From contig WHTW01000066.1 of the NCBI GenBank assembly GCA_009377525.1, forward strand, positions 1 to 40,040: a DNA stretch of 40,040 nucleotides. Reading direction: 5' to 3'. A program made the position numbers and the translations under genes. Positions 24,513 through 32,407 of this stretch are shown here, in pieces; position 1 is the first letter of the stretch, and every line of letters begins with the position of its first letter. A model generated the notes under the pieces. That model was not told where the DNA came from, ran no database searches, and was given only the letters and a program-made list of their open reading frames with translations. The DNA comes from Rhodospirillales bacterium. GTDB taxonomy: Bacteria > Pseudomonadota > Alphaproteobacteria > Reyranellales > Reyranellaceae.

Positions 24513-25394
24513 ATGATCGACCCGAAGGCAGAGTTCGAGCGGCTCCTGGCCGAGCTGCGGCCCAGGTTGCACCGCTATTGCGCCCGCATGACCGGCTCGG
24601 TGATCGACGGCGAGGACGTGCTGCAGGAAACGCTGGTCAAGGCGATCGAGGCCTTCCCGCACACCGGCCCGCTCGCCAACGCCGAGGGCTGGCTGTTCCG
24701 CATCGCCCACAACGCGGCGCTGGATTTTTTACGCCGCCGCAGCCGCCGGGAAGGCGTGCAGGGCGACGAGGAGCTGGAGACGATCGCCGATCCTGACAGC
24801 GCGATCGAGCGCCGCCAGGCCGCCGCCGCCAGCCTGCGCACGCTGATGCGCCTGCCGGTGGCCCAGCGCAGCAGCGTCATCCTGATGGACGTGCTGGGCC
24901 ATTCGCTCGAGGAGATCTCGGAAGTGCTCGAGAGCACGGTGCCCGCGGTAAAAGCCAACCTGCATCGCGGCCGCCAGCGGCTGGTCGAACTCGCTGCCGA
25001 GCCCGACGACCGGCCGCCGCCGGTGTTGGCCGAGGTCGACCGACAGCGCCTTGCCGCATACGTTGCGCGCTTCAACGCCCGCGATTTCGATGCGCTGCGC
25101 GCCCAGCTCGCCGACGAGGTGAAGGTCGAGGTCGTGAACCGCACGCGCCTGAGCGGCCGCGGCGAGGTCGGCCGCTACTTCACCAACTACAGCCAGACCA
25201 GCGACTGGCATCTCATGCCGGGGCTGGTCGAAGGCCGGCCGGCGGTGGTGGTGCTCGATCCCGACCAGCCGGCGGGCCCGCCGCTCTACTTCATGCTGAT
25301 CGACTGGCGGGACGGCCATCTGCTGAACGTCCGGGATTTCCGCTATGCGCGCTACGCGGTGGATGGCGCCGAGCTATGCCTCAACGCTTTGTGA
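24513..25394 (+). CDS. ECF sigma factor with a C-terminal NTF2/SnoaL-like domain
   Basis: 293 residues. Region 2 spans about 10-75 ('GEDVLQETLVKAIEAF', 'WLFRIAHNAALDFLRRR') and region 4 about 105-155 ('LPVAQRSSVILMDVLGHSLE', 'TVPAVKANLHRGRQRL'). The last 120 residues ('VARFNARDFDALRAQLADEV...') form an NTF2/SnoaL-like domain, as in SigJ- and ECF41-type factors, where the extension takes part in control of sigma activity. No anti-sigma gene is adjacent, which fits self-contained control. ATG 24513 has 'AGGAAGG' upstream. The promoter pair at 24418-24491 points to autoregulation and to the divergent ABM/DUF899/GFA operon as its target. Confidence 0.92.
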   Translation: MIDPKAEFERLLAELRPRLHRYCARMTGSVIDGEDVLQETLVKAIEAFPHTGPLANAEGWLFRIAHNAALDFLRRRSRREGVQGDEELETIADPDSAIERRQAAAASLRTLMRLPVAQRSSVILMDVLGHSLEEISEVLESTVPAVKANLHRGRQRLVELAAEPDDRPPPVLAEVDRQRLAAYVARFNARDFDALRAQLADEVKVEVVNRTRLSGRGEVGRYFTNYSQTSDWHLMPGLVEGRPAVVVLDPDQPAGPPLYFMLIDWRDGHLLNVRDFRYARYAVDGAELCLNAL

Positions 25395-25465
25395 TGAGGC
25401 CGTGGCCCGCTCCGGCGGTGCATACTCGGCGGTGCTATCGCTCTGTCCACGAGGGAGGCACCACC

Positions 25466-25909
25466 ATGCACAAGCTGCTGATTCGCACCGCTGTCGCCGG
25501 TCTGGCGACTGCTGCGCTGTTCGCCCTGACGCCGGGGGCATTCGCCCAGGCGGTGATGTACAAGGCCGATCTCACGGGTGCGGCCCAGGTGCCGCCCAAC
25601 ACCACCAAGGGCACGGGCGCGCTCATGGCGACCTACGATCCGGCCGGCAAGAAGCTGAGCTACACGGTGACCTACAAGGACCTGGGCGGTCCGGCCACGG
25701 CGGCCCATTTCCATGGTCCGGCCGCCGCCGGTGCCAATGCCGGCGCCGTCGTGCCGGCTTCCGCCCCGCTCGCCAGCCCGATCAAGGGCGAAGCCACCCT
25801 GACCGATGCCCAGGCCGCCGATCTCGCCGCCGGCCGCTGGTACTTCAACATCCATACCGCAGCCAACCCGCCCGGCGAGATCCGCGGCCAGGTGATGAAG
25901 GGAATGTAG
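25466..25909 (+). CDS. CHRD domain protein, secreted
   Basis: 147 residues. The first 28 are a signal peptide ending 'PGAFAQA'. The rest is a single CHRD domain: 'YKADLTGAAQVPPN', 'ATAAHFHGPA', 'DLAAGRWYFNIHT' and the closing 'NPPGEIRGQV'. The CHRD domain is a beta-barrel repeat first described in chordin; bacterial single-domain forms are periplasmic or secreted and have no known activity. ATG 25466 has 'GAGGGAGG' about eight bases upstream. The gene follows the sigma-factor gene on the same strand after 71 bases, but no copy of its promoter motif was seen in that gap. Confidence 0.9.
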   Translation: MHKLLIRTAVAGLATAALFALTPGAFAQAVMYKADLTGAAQVPPNTTKGTGALMATYDPAGKKLSYTVTYKDLGGPATAAHFHGPAAAGANAGAVVPASAPLASPIKGEATLTDAQAADLAAGRWYFNIHTAANPPGEIRGQVMKGM

Positions 25910-25921
25910 CCGGAAGGCATT

Positions 25922-25965
25922 AGAACACATTCCGTCCGGCTGGCATCAGCCGGGCGGAACGTTCT
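25922..25965. repeat. Palindromic repeat B, copy 2 (imperfect)
   Basis: AGAAC and GTTCT form the outer arms, and CCGTCCGGCTG pairs with CAGCCGGGCGG with one mismatch around GCAT. It lies between the converging CHRD and GNAT genes and may also act as a terminator for both. It shares 'CACATTCCGTCCGGCTGG' with 31537-31554 and the flank TCTAGCG with the A repeat at 31588. Confidence 0.8.
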
Positions 25966-26365
25966 AGCGTTCCCGTCTGTAGCGGAAGCAGTTGTCGGCC
26001 TGAGGCATCTTGATGCCCTGATAGAAGGTCATCGCCGTCGGCGCCGACAACAGCAACGTCGTGGTGAGCTCGCCGCCGGCCTGGACCCGCGTCTCCTCGA
26101 TCAGCCGCTTGCCGATGCCCTGACCCTGGCAGGCCTTGTCGACCGCGAGGTCCGACAGATAGCAGCAGAAGCAGAAGTCGGTCAGCGAGCGGGCGAAGCC
26201 CACCAGCCGGCCGTCCTGGCGCGCGGTCAGGATCAGGTTGGCGTGGGCCAGCATGCGCTCGACACGGCCGCGATCCTCGATTGGCCGCTCGAGGCCGGAC
26301 TTAGCGACCACGTCGATGTATTCGTCGGCGCCGAGATAGTCCTCGCGGGCATACACAGTGTTCAT
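25964..26365 (-). CDS. GNAT-family N-acetyltransferase
   Basis: 133 residues from ATG 26365, which overlaps the stop of the upstream hydrolase gene as ATGA; ATG 26377 is the alternative. The acetyl-CoA-binding motif A is 'LAVDKACQGQGIGKRLIEE', containing the Q/R-x-x-G-x-G/A signature as 'QGQGIGKRL'. 'LVGFARSLTD' is the preceding strand and 'FYQGIKMPQADNCF' the C-terminal Tyr-containing helix. The acetylated substrate is unknown. It is the last gene of a likely kup-hydrolase-GNAT unit. Confidence 0.9.
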   Translation of the reverse strand: MNTVYAREDYLGADEYIDVVAKSGLERPIEDRGRVERMLAHANLILTARQDGRLVGFARSLTDFCFCCYLSDLAVDKACQGQGIGKRLIEETRVQAGGELTTTLLLSAPTAMTFYQGIKMPQADNCFRYRRER

Positions 26366-27060
26366 TGGCTCAACCATCTCCTCAATGCCGCGGTGAGTTC
26401 CGCGGGCTTCTCAAGCGGGCTCATGTGGCCGCATTCCTCGAGCACGACCAGCCGCGAGTTGGCGATGTCGGCCGCCATCTCCTGGGAGCGCGGCAGCGGC
26501 GTCACCTGGTCCTGGCGGCCGACGATCACCACGGTCGGGATGTCGATGTCGACCAGCATGTGCCGGCTGTCGGCGCGATCGATGATGGCGCGCTGCTCGC
26601 GCACGAAGCCGTCGGCACCGACTTCCTGGGCCATGTCGAAGATCGGCTGGGTGATGGCGGCATCGTTGATGTGGCGGCGATGCACGAGCTGCGGCAGCAG
26701 CGTGCGCTGCACGCCATGGAAACGGCCGATCTTGGTCTGGTCGAGCAGGGCGCGTCGGCGCTTGGTCGATTCGGCGGAGTCCGGCGTGGCCTGGGTGTCG
26801 ATCAGGGCCAGCCGCTCCACGCACTCGGCGGCGCGGCGCAGGATCTCGAAGGCGACGTAGCCGCCCATCGAGAAGCCGCCCAGCGAGAAGGTCGGTGGCG
26901 CCAATGCCAGTGCCGCCTCGGCCATCGCGCCGATCGTCTCGTGATGCCACAGCTCGGGAACGACGCAGTCGGCGACGTCGGACAGGGCCTCGATCTGCTG
27001 CTCGAAGACCCGGCGGGTGTTGATCAGGCCGGGGAGCAAAACGAGCGTCGTGCGGGGCAT
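26362..27060 (-). CDS. Alpha/beta hydrolase
   Basis: 232 residues with the alpha/beta-hydrolase fold. The nucleophile elbow is 'GGFSMGG' with Ser64, the acid is Asp184 in 'VGRQDQVTP', and the base is His212 in 'ECGHMSPLE'. The N-terminal 'LVLLPGLINTRRVF' supplies the oxyanion region. There is no signal peptide, so it should be cytoplasmic. It lies 15 bases after kup and overlaps the GNAT gene by 4 bases. The substrate is not predictable; ester or C-C hydrolysis of a small molecule is likely. Confidence 0.92.
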   Translation of the reverse strand: MPRTTLVLLPGLINTRRVFEQQIEALSDVADCVVPELWHHETIGAMAEAALALAPPTFSLGGFSMGGYVAFEILRRAAECVERLALIDTQATPDSAESTKRRRALLDQTKIGRFHGVQRTLLPQLVHRRHINDAAITQPIFDMAQEVGADGFVREQRAIIDRADSRHMLVDIDIPTVVIVGRQDQVTPLPRSQEMAADIANSRLVVLEECGHMSPLEKPAELTAALRRWLSQ

Positions 27061-27075
27061 CCGGTGGGCCGAGGG

Positions 27076-28995
27076 CTAGATCTGGATCTGGTTGCCTAGT
27101 TCGATAGCGCGGTTCGGCGGGATGCGGAAGAAGGTCTTGGTGGCCGAGGCCGAATGGGAGAGGGAGATGAACCAGTCGCGGCGCCATTTGCCGAGCTTCG
27201 AATGCTGGCTGGGCACCAGGGTCTCGCGGCCGAGGAAGAAGCTGGTCTCCATCTCGTCGTAGGCGATGCCGTGTGGCCGGCAGGCGCGCAGCGCGTCGGG
27301 CACGTCGGGCTGCTCGGTGAAGCCGTAGCGGGCGATCACGGTGTGGAAGCCCTTGCCCAGCCGTTCGACCTCGACGCGGTTGGCGTCGGCGACGCGCGGC
27401 ACGTCCATGGTCTCGACCTGCAGGATGATGATGCGTTCGTGCAGCACCTTGTTGTGCTTGAGGTTGTGCAGGAAGGCGGCCGGCGTGTGGGTGGCGTCGG
27501 CGGTCAGGAACACCGCGGTGCCGGCGACACGGTCGGGGACGCGCTCCATGCGCTCGAGGAACTGACGCAAGGGGAGGCTGCCTTCGCTTATCTCGGTGGC
27601 GACCAGGCGGCGGCCCCGCCGCCAGGTGGTGATGGTGAAGTAGATGAAGGCCGCCACCACCATCGGCAGCCAGCCGCCGTCGGGGATCTTCAGCGCGTTG
27701 GCGATGAAGAAGGCGAGATCGGGCACGGCCAGCAAGCCGAATACCAGGGCGGCCACGGGCCACCGCCACTTCCACACCAGGATCGCCACCGCCGTGGCGA
27801 GTGCGGCGTCGACCAGCATGGCGCCGGTGACGGCGAGGCCGTAGGCGCCGGCCAGCGCGCCTGACGAGCCGAAGCCGATCACGAGTGCCACCACGCCCGC
27901 CATCAACAGCCAGTTCATGCGCGGCATGTAGATCTGCCCGATCGCGGTTTCCGAGGTATGGTGGATGGCCATGCGCGGCAGGTAGCCGAGCTGGATCGCC
28001 TGCCGCGTCAGCGAGAAGACGCCGGAGATCACCGCCTGCGAGGCGATGATGGTGGCGAGTGTGGAGAGCCCCACCAAGGCGATGACGTAGTCCTGCGGCA
28101 CCAGCTCGAAGAACACCTGGCGCACGACGGCAGGATCGTTGATGATCATCGCGCCTTGCCCGAAATAGTTGAGCAGCAGACCGGGCATGACGATGGAGAG
28201 CCAAGCGACTTGGATGGGCTTGCGACCGAAATGGCCCATGTCGGCGTATAGCGCCTCCGAGCCGGTGACGACGAGCACAATGGCGCCAAACGCCCACAGG
28301 ATGCTCAGGCCTTGGTCGCCGATCAGTTCGATCGCGTAGAGCGGATTGACTGCGGCCAGTACCGTCGGGTTCTTGGCGATCTGCCACACACCCAGAACGG
28401 CCAGCACCAGAAACCACACCAGGATGACCGGACCGAACAGGCGGCCAACATCGGCCGTGCCGCGCGCTTGCAGAACGAATAGCCCAACCAGGATCAACAA
28501 AGCCAGCGGCATGACGAAGGGCGTGAAAGCGGGAGTGATGGCGCTGAGACCCTCCACGGCGCTCGTCACCGAGATGGCCGGCGTGATCATGGCGTCGCCG
28601 TAGAACAGCGCCAATCCCACGATGGCCAGCAGCGTGATCGCGCGCCGGACTCTTGGCCTGGAGCCGTTCAGGCCGCGCGTGGCCAGCGTCGCCAGCGCCA
28701 GCACGCCGCCCTCGCCCTTGTTGTCGGCGCGCATGATCAGGGTGACGTACTTGATGGTGACGGTGAGGGTCACCGCCCAGAACAGCGTCGACAACACGCC
28801 CAGCACGTGGTCCGGCGTCGGCGCCAGGCTGGTGTCGTGCAGGAACGTCTCGCGCAACGCATAGAGCGGGCTGGTACCGATGTCGCCGAACACCACTCCC
28901 AGCGCGCCCACGATCAGGGCAGCGCTCGCCTTGCTGTGGTCGTGGGAGGGGGCGGCGTCGGTGACGGTCGATGGGCTGGTGCTGTCAGAGGCCAT
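27076..28995 (-). CDS. kup: Kup-type potassium transporter
   Basis: 639 residues. After a polar N-terminus ('MASDSTSPSTVTDAAPSHDH') comes 'GALGVVFGDIGTSPLYALRE', the hallmark first membrane segment of Kup/HAK/KUP proton-coupled K+ uptake systems, and about twelve membrane segments follow. The cytoplasmic C-terminal domain starts near residue 450. The length is normal. ATG 28995 fits the family start, although no clear ribosome site precedes it. It is the first gene of a unit with the hydrolase and GNAT genes, and is divergent from the P450 gene with a 132-base gap. Confidence 0.95.
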   Translation of the reverse strand: MASDSTSPSTVTDAAPSHDHSKASAALIVGALGVVFGDIGTSPLYALRETFLHDTSLAPTPDHVLGVLSTLFWAVTLTVTIKYVTLIMRADNKGEGGVLALATLATRGLNGSRPRVRRAITLLAIVGLALFYGDAMITPAISVTSAVEGLSAITPAFTPFVMPLALLILVGLFVLQARGTADVGRLFGPVILVWFLVLAVLGVWQIAKNPTVLAAVNPLYAIELIGDQGLSILWAFGAIVLVVTGSEALYADMGHFGRKPIQVAWLSIVMPGLLLNYFGQGAMIINDPAVVRQVFFELVPQDYVIALVGLSTLATIIASQAVISGVFSLTRQAIQLGYLPRMAIHHTSETAIGQIYMPRMNWLLMAGVVALVIGFGSSGALAGAYGLAVTGAMLVDAALATAVAILVWKWRWPVAALVFGLLAVPDLAFFIANALKIPDGGWLPMVVAAFIYFTITTWRRGRRLVATEISEGSLPLRQFLERMERVPDRVAGTAVFLTADATHTPAAFLHNLKHNKVLHERIIILQVETMDVPRVADANRVEVERLGKGFHTVIARYGFTEQPDVPDALRACRPHGIAYDEMETSFFLGRETLVPSQHSKLGKWRRDWFISLSHSASATKTFFRIPPNRAIELGNQIQI

Positions 28996-29127
28996 AAGGT
29001 CGAACGCCGCCCAGAATGGCGGCGCGACGGTGTGCGCCCCCGCCTTTCGCCTGTCAACGCGCCAATCGGGAGCCAGTTGCGACGAAAGCGCTTGACTCCG
29101 CGGGGCGGCGCGGGCGGCCTTGGGGGC

Positions 29128-30357
29128 ATGGCTGCACCCGCTCCCCTGCATGCCCCGGCCCGTGCCGACGTCAGCGATCCGCGTCTGTATCGCGAGGATT
29201 CCTGGCGCGAGCATTTTGCCGCGATGCGCCGCGAGGACCCGGTCCATCGGCACGATGAAAGCCCGTATGGCCCCTATTGGTCAGTGACGCGCTATGCCGA
29301 CATCATGAAGGTCGAGCTCGATCACGCGGCCTATTCCTCGGCCTCCGAGATGGGCGGCATCCAGATTGCCGATCAGCCCAAGGGGCAGGAACTGCCCAAC
29401 TTCATCCGCATGGACCCGCCGCGCCACACCGCGCAGCGCAAGACGGTGGCGCCGATCGTGGCGCCGTCCAACCTCGCCAACATGGAAGGGTTGATCCGCG
29501 AGCGCACGGCGGCGGTGCTCGACGGCCTGCCGCGCAACCAGCCGTTCGACTGGGTCGATCGCGTCTCGACCGAGCTCACGGCGCTGATGCTGGCGACGCT
29601 GTTCGACTTCCCGCAGGCCGAGCGGCGCAAGCTCACCTGGTGGTCCGACGTCGCCATCGCCAACATCGCGGCCGAGGACGCCGTGGTGAAGAGCGAGGCC
29701 GAGCGCATGGCCGAGCTCACCACGATGGCGGAGACCATGGCCGCGCTGTGGAAGGAGCGCGCGCAGGAGCCGCCCAAGTTCGACCTGATCTCGATGATGG
29801 CGCACGCCGAGGCCACCAGGGCCATGCCGATGCGCGAGTTCATCGGCAACTTCGCGCTCCTGATCGTGGGCGGCAATGACACCACGCGCAACTCGATGAC
29901 CGGCGGGCTGATGGCGGTGCTCGAGAACCCCGCCGAGCTCGACAAGGTCAGGGCCGATCCCGGGCTGATCGACAGCCTGGTGTCGGAGATCATCCGCTGG
30001 CAGACTCCGGTGATCCACATGCGACGCACCGCCACGCGCGATTGCGAGCTTGCCGGCCGGACCATCTGGCAGGGCGACAAGGTCGTGATGTGGTACGTCT
30101 CGGGCAACCGCGACGAAACCGCGATCGAGGAGCCCGAGCGCTTCATCGTCGGCCGTCCGCGGCCGCGCCATCACCTGGCGTTCGGCGCCGGCATCCATCG
30201 CTGCGTCGGCGACCGCCTGGCCGAGATGCAGCTGAAGATCCTGTGGCAGGAGATGCTGAAGCGCGACCTCGACGTCGAGATCGTGGGACCGCCGGTCAGG
30301 CTCTACTCGAATTTCATCCGCGGCATCCGCTCCCTGCCGGTGGTCATCCGCGCTTAG
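29128..30357 (+). CDS. Cytochrome P450
   Basis: 409 residues, the usual size of a soluble bacterial P450. The haem-thiolate loop 'HLAFGAGIHRCVGDRLAE' has Cys359, the I-helix 'VGGNDTTRNS' lies near 247-256 with the acid/Thr pair for O2 activation, and the K-helix ExxR is 'EIIR'. The N-terminus is hydrophilic and lacks a membrane anchor. It needs a ferredoxin or other redox partner, none of which is encoded next to it. Sequence style resembles bacterial P450s acting on terpenes, sterols or fatty acids, but the substrate is open. ATG 29128 follows 'TGGGGGC' closely. It converges on the TfoX-like gene with a 4-base overlap at the stops. Confidence 0.95.
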   Translation: MAAPAPLHAPARADVSDPRLYREDSWREHFAAMRREDPVHRHDESPYGPYWSVTRYADIMKVELDHAAYSSASEMGGIQIADQPKGQELPNFIRMDPPRHTAQRKTVAPIVAPSNLANMEGLIRERTAAVLDGLPRNQPFDWVDRVSTELTALMLATLFDFPQAERRKLTWWSDVAIANIAAEDAVVKSEAERMAELTTMAETMAALWKERAQEPPKFDLISMMAHAEATRAMPMREFIGNFALLIVGGNDTTRNSMTGGLMAVLENPAELDKVRADPGLIDSLVSEIIRWQTPVIHMRRTATRDCELAGRTIWQGDKVVMWYVSGNRDETAIEEPERFIVGRPRPRHHLAFGAGIHRCVGDRLAEMQLKILWQEMLKRDLDVEIVGPPVRLYSNFIRGIRSLPVVIRA

Positions 30358-30725
30358 GCTTTGTCTTTGGTTTTTGGGGGCTTCTTGGCCGGCATCGTCT
30401 CGACGTGGGCGATGGCGCGCTTGAGCCAGGCACCGACTTTGCGTTTGTCGGCGACGATCTCCGGTGGCAGCACGACATACTCGCGCATCGGCCGGCCACC
30501 CGGCGCAAACGGCGTGGCTGCCGCTTCGAGGCTTGCCTTGGCCCGGTCGGCTTCGGACAGCCGCACCATCATCTGGTCCTGGAACAGGCCACTGAGCATG
30601 TTGCCCTTCAGGAAGGCGCAGGGACAACCGAACATCTGCCGGCGTTCGACTCCCGGCCTGCCGGCGATCGCCGCATCGAAGGCGGCGATCAGCTCCGGCG
30701 GCGACTGCTTCCATTTGCCCTTCAT
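30354..30725 (-). CDS. TfoX/Sxy N-terminal-domain protein
   Basis: 123 residues. 'RRQMFGCPCAFLKGNMLSGLF' matches the TfoX/Sxy N-terminal domain, here as 'QMFGCPCAFLKGNM' and 'GLFQDQMMVRL', ending with 'GRPMREYVVLPPEI' and a Lys-rich tail. TfoX proteins control competence in gamma-proteobacteria; single-domain forms like this are common elsewhere and have no known role, so a link to competence should not be assumed. The start overlaps the stop of the upstream aldolase as ATGA, so both are translated from one message. Confidence 0.85.
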   Translation of the reverse strand: MKGKWKQSPPELIAAFDAAIAGRPGVERRQMFGCPCAFLKGNMLSGLFQDQMMVRLSEADRAKASLEAAATPFAPGGRPMREYVVLPPEIVADKRKVGAWLKRAIAHVETMPAKKPPKTKDKA

Positions 30726-31501
30726 TTGCCGTTCCTCACGGTGGCCAGGCCGCCGGCGAAGGCCTGCTGCAACAGCCAGACGTCGCCGGCGATGGAAACG
30801 AAATCATAACCCATGGCCGCGAACTGCGCGCCCTGCCTGGCGTCGACCGCCAGCCGGCCGGCCGACTTGCCGTGTTTCCTGGCGGCGGCGATGGTCGCCT
30901 GTTCGGCCTTGACGAAATCGGAGTGATCGAACGCGCCGGGCTCGCCCAGCGCCACCGAGAGGTCGTTGTGGCCGAGCCACAGCATGTCGACGCCGGACAT
31001 CGCCGCGATCTCGTCGGCTGCCGCGGCGCCGCGCGGATCTTCGACCTGCAGGATGATGGCGGTGCGCGCGTTCTGCTCGGCGAAGCGCGGCACCAGCGTC
31101 TCGGAGCGCACGGCGAAGCGCTCGTGCGCCAGCCCCAGCGCCACGCCGCGCGTGCCGTCGGGCCAGTACTTGGCGGCGTCCAGCACCGCCCTGGCCTGCT
31201 CGACCGACGACACGATGGGCACCATGACGCCGTCAGCGCCGGTGTCGAGCGCACGCGATATGTGATGGCGCTGCCGGCTGGGCACGCGCACCACCAGCGG
31301 TAGCCCGGCTGCCTGGCAGTAACGCACTACCTGGCGGACGGTATCGAAGCCGAAACCAGTGTGCTCCATGTCGAGCACCGCGAAATCGGCACCGGCGGCC
31401 TTGAGGATCTGGCCGATGCCGGGCGTGGCGAACTCGAACAGGAAGGTGCCGACCTTGGTCTGTGAAGTCCCTACGAGCGATCGGAGATTGTCTGTCGGCA
31501 T
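30722..31501 (-). CDS. HpcH/HpaI-family aldolase
   Basis: 259 residues from ATG 31501 (GGGGG nine bases upstream; ATG 31507 is too close). The class II aldolase/citrate-lyase beta fold is seen in 'FAVLDMEHTGFGFDT', 'VRVPSRQRHHISRALD', 'GADGVMVPIV', 'IILQVEDPRGA' with the metal-binding Glu, and 'DMLWLGHNDLSVALGEPG' with the metal-binding Asp. These enzymes split 2-keto-4-hydroxy acids to pyruvate plus an aldehyde, using a divalent metal. The Arg in 'RVPSRQ' is the likely carboxylate binder. It is 4-base overlapped with the TfoX-like gene. The exact substrate, such as a sugar-acid or aromatic breakdown intermediate, is unknown. Confidence 0.92.
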   Translation of the reverse strand: MPTDNLRSLVGTSQTKVGTFLFEFATPGIGQILKAAGADFAVLDMEHTGFGFDTVRQVVRYCQAAGLPLVVRVPSRQRHHISRALDTGADGVMVPIVSSVEQARAVLDAAKYWPDGTRGVALGLAHERFAVRSETLVPRFAEQNARTAIILQVEDPRGAAAADEIAAMSGVDMLWLGHNDLSVALGEPGAFDHSDFVKAEQATIAAARKHGKSAGRLAVDARQGAQFAAMGYDFVSIAGDVWLLQQAFAGGLATVRNGK

Positions 31502-31533
31502 TGTCATTTCCCCCTTTGCGGGCGCGATGCTAA

Positions 31534-31563
31534 AGCACATTCCGTCCGGCTGGAATCAGCCGG
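31534..31563. repeat. Palindromic repeat B, copy 3 (right end truncated)
   Basis: 'AGCACATTCCGTCCGGCTGG' continues AATCAGCCGG, with the hairpin CCGGCTG/CAGCCGG intact, but the expected ACGGAATGTG tail is missing. It sits upstream of the aldolase start and 24 bases from repeat A copy 2. Confidence 0.75.
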
Positions 31564-31587
31564 AAAAACGATATCTCGGCTGGGCGA

Positions 31588-31633
31588 TTTTCGGATCGGA
31601 TGGAACCGCTCGCGGTTCCATCCGATCCGAAAA
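31588..31633. repeat. Palindromic repeat A, copy 2 (22-bp perfect arms)
   Basis: The arms 31588-31609 and 31612-31633 are perfect complements with a 2-base centre. The inner 16 bases match copy 1 at 15157-15202 ('GATCGGATGGAACCGC'), and the right flank CGCTCTAG is the reverse complement of the CTAGAGCG flank of copy 1. Confidence 0.85.
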
Positions 31634-31683
31634 CGCTCTAGCGTCGCCCGTCCAAGACGACCACCCACTCAAGGGAGTTAGCC

Positions 31684-32310
31684 ATGAAGCTCTATTACAT
31701 GCCCGGCGCGTGCTCGATCGGCATCCATGTTCTCCTCGAGGAGATCGGCAAGCCGTACGACCTGCAGAAGATCGACGGCGCCAAGCAGGAGCAGTACGGC
31801 CCCGACTTCGTGAAGATCAATCCGAAGTCCAAGGTGCCGACGCTGCAGCGCGACGACGGCTCGGTGCTGACCGAGTTCCCCGCGATCGCCACCTGGCTCG
31901 CCCGCAAGAACCCCGACAAGGGCCTGCTGCCGTCCGATCCCGACGGCGAGGCGCGCGCCCTGGAGGCGATGGACTACGTCGTCTCGACCATGCACATGCA
32001 GGGCTTCTCGCGCATGTTCCGTCCCGGCGCCTACGCGCCGACCGAAGCCGACCACGACGCGGTCAAGGCGCGCGGCAAGGAGATCATGGAGAAGGGCCTC
32101 GTCCTCATGGACAAGGCACTGGAGGGCAAGGAGTACGTCGCCGGCAAGTTCTCCGTGGCCGACGCCGCCCTGTTCTACGTCGAGTTCTGGGCTGCGGCGC
32201 GCATGAAGATGACGCTGCCCAAGAACTGCGCCGCCCACTACGAGCGCATGAAGGGGCGCCCGGCCGTCAAGCGCACGATCGAGCAGGAAGGACTCACCGC
32301 GGCGGTCTGA
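31684..32310 (+). CDS. Glutathione S-transferase family protein
   Basis: 208 residues. The thioredoxin-like N-terminal domain starts 'MKLYYMPGACSIGIHVLLEE', the beta-class-like GST pattern with Cys10 and Ser11 in the catalytic area. 'KSKVPTLQRDDGSVLTE' holds the cis-Pro and glutathione-contacting Glu region. The all-helical C-terminal domain has 'FSVADAALFYVEFW', the N-capping box. It conjugates or reduces with glutathione in the cytoplasm; the target is unknown. ATG 31684 has 'AGGGAGTTAGCC' directly upstream. Confidence 0.93.
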   Translation: MKLYYMPGACSIGIHVLLEEIGKPYDLQKIDGAKQEQYGPDFVKINPKSKVPTLQRDDGSVLTEFPAIATWLARKNPDKGLLPSDPDGEARALEAMDYVVSTMHMQGFSRMFRPGAYAPTEADHDAVKARGKEIMEKGLVLMDKALEGKEYVAGKFSVADAALFYVEFWAAARMKMTLPKNCAAHYERMKGRPAVKRTIEQEGLTAAV

Positions 32311-32407
32311 TTTCTCGTCGCGGCTCGCGACCTTACAACTGTCTGCGTGGCGGCTCGACGGCGTCTCGGCCGTTGACCGCCCGCAGGATGCGGCCGGTAA
32401 TCGACTG

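Noticed and set aside
26411..28417. A 668-codon open frame on the minus strand
   Set aside because: It is an alternative frame across kup and the hydrolase gene, which both have clear family motifs; the product is Arg- and Pro-rich.
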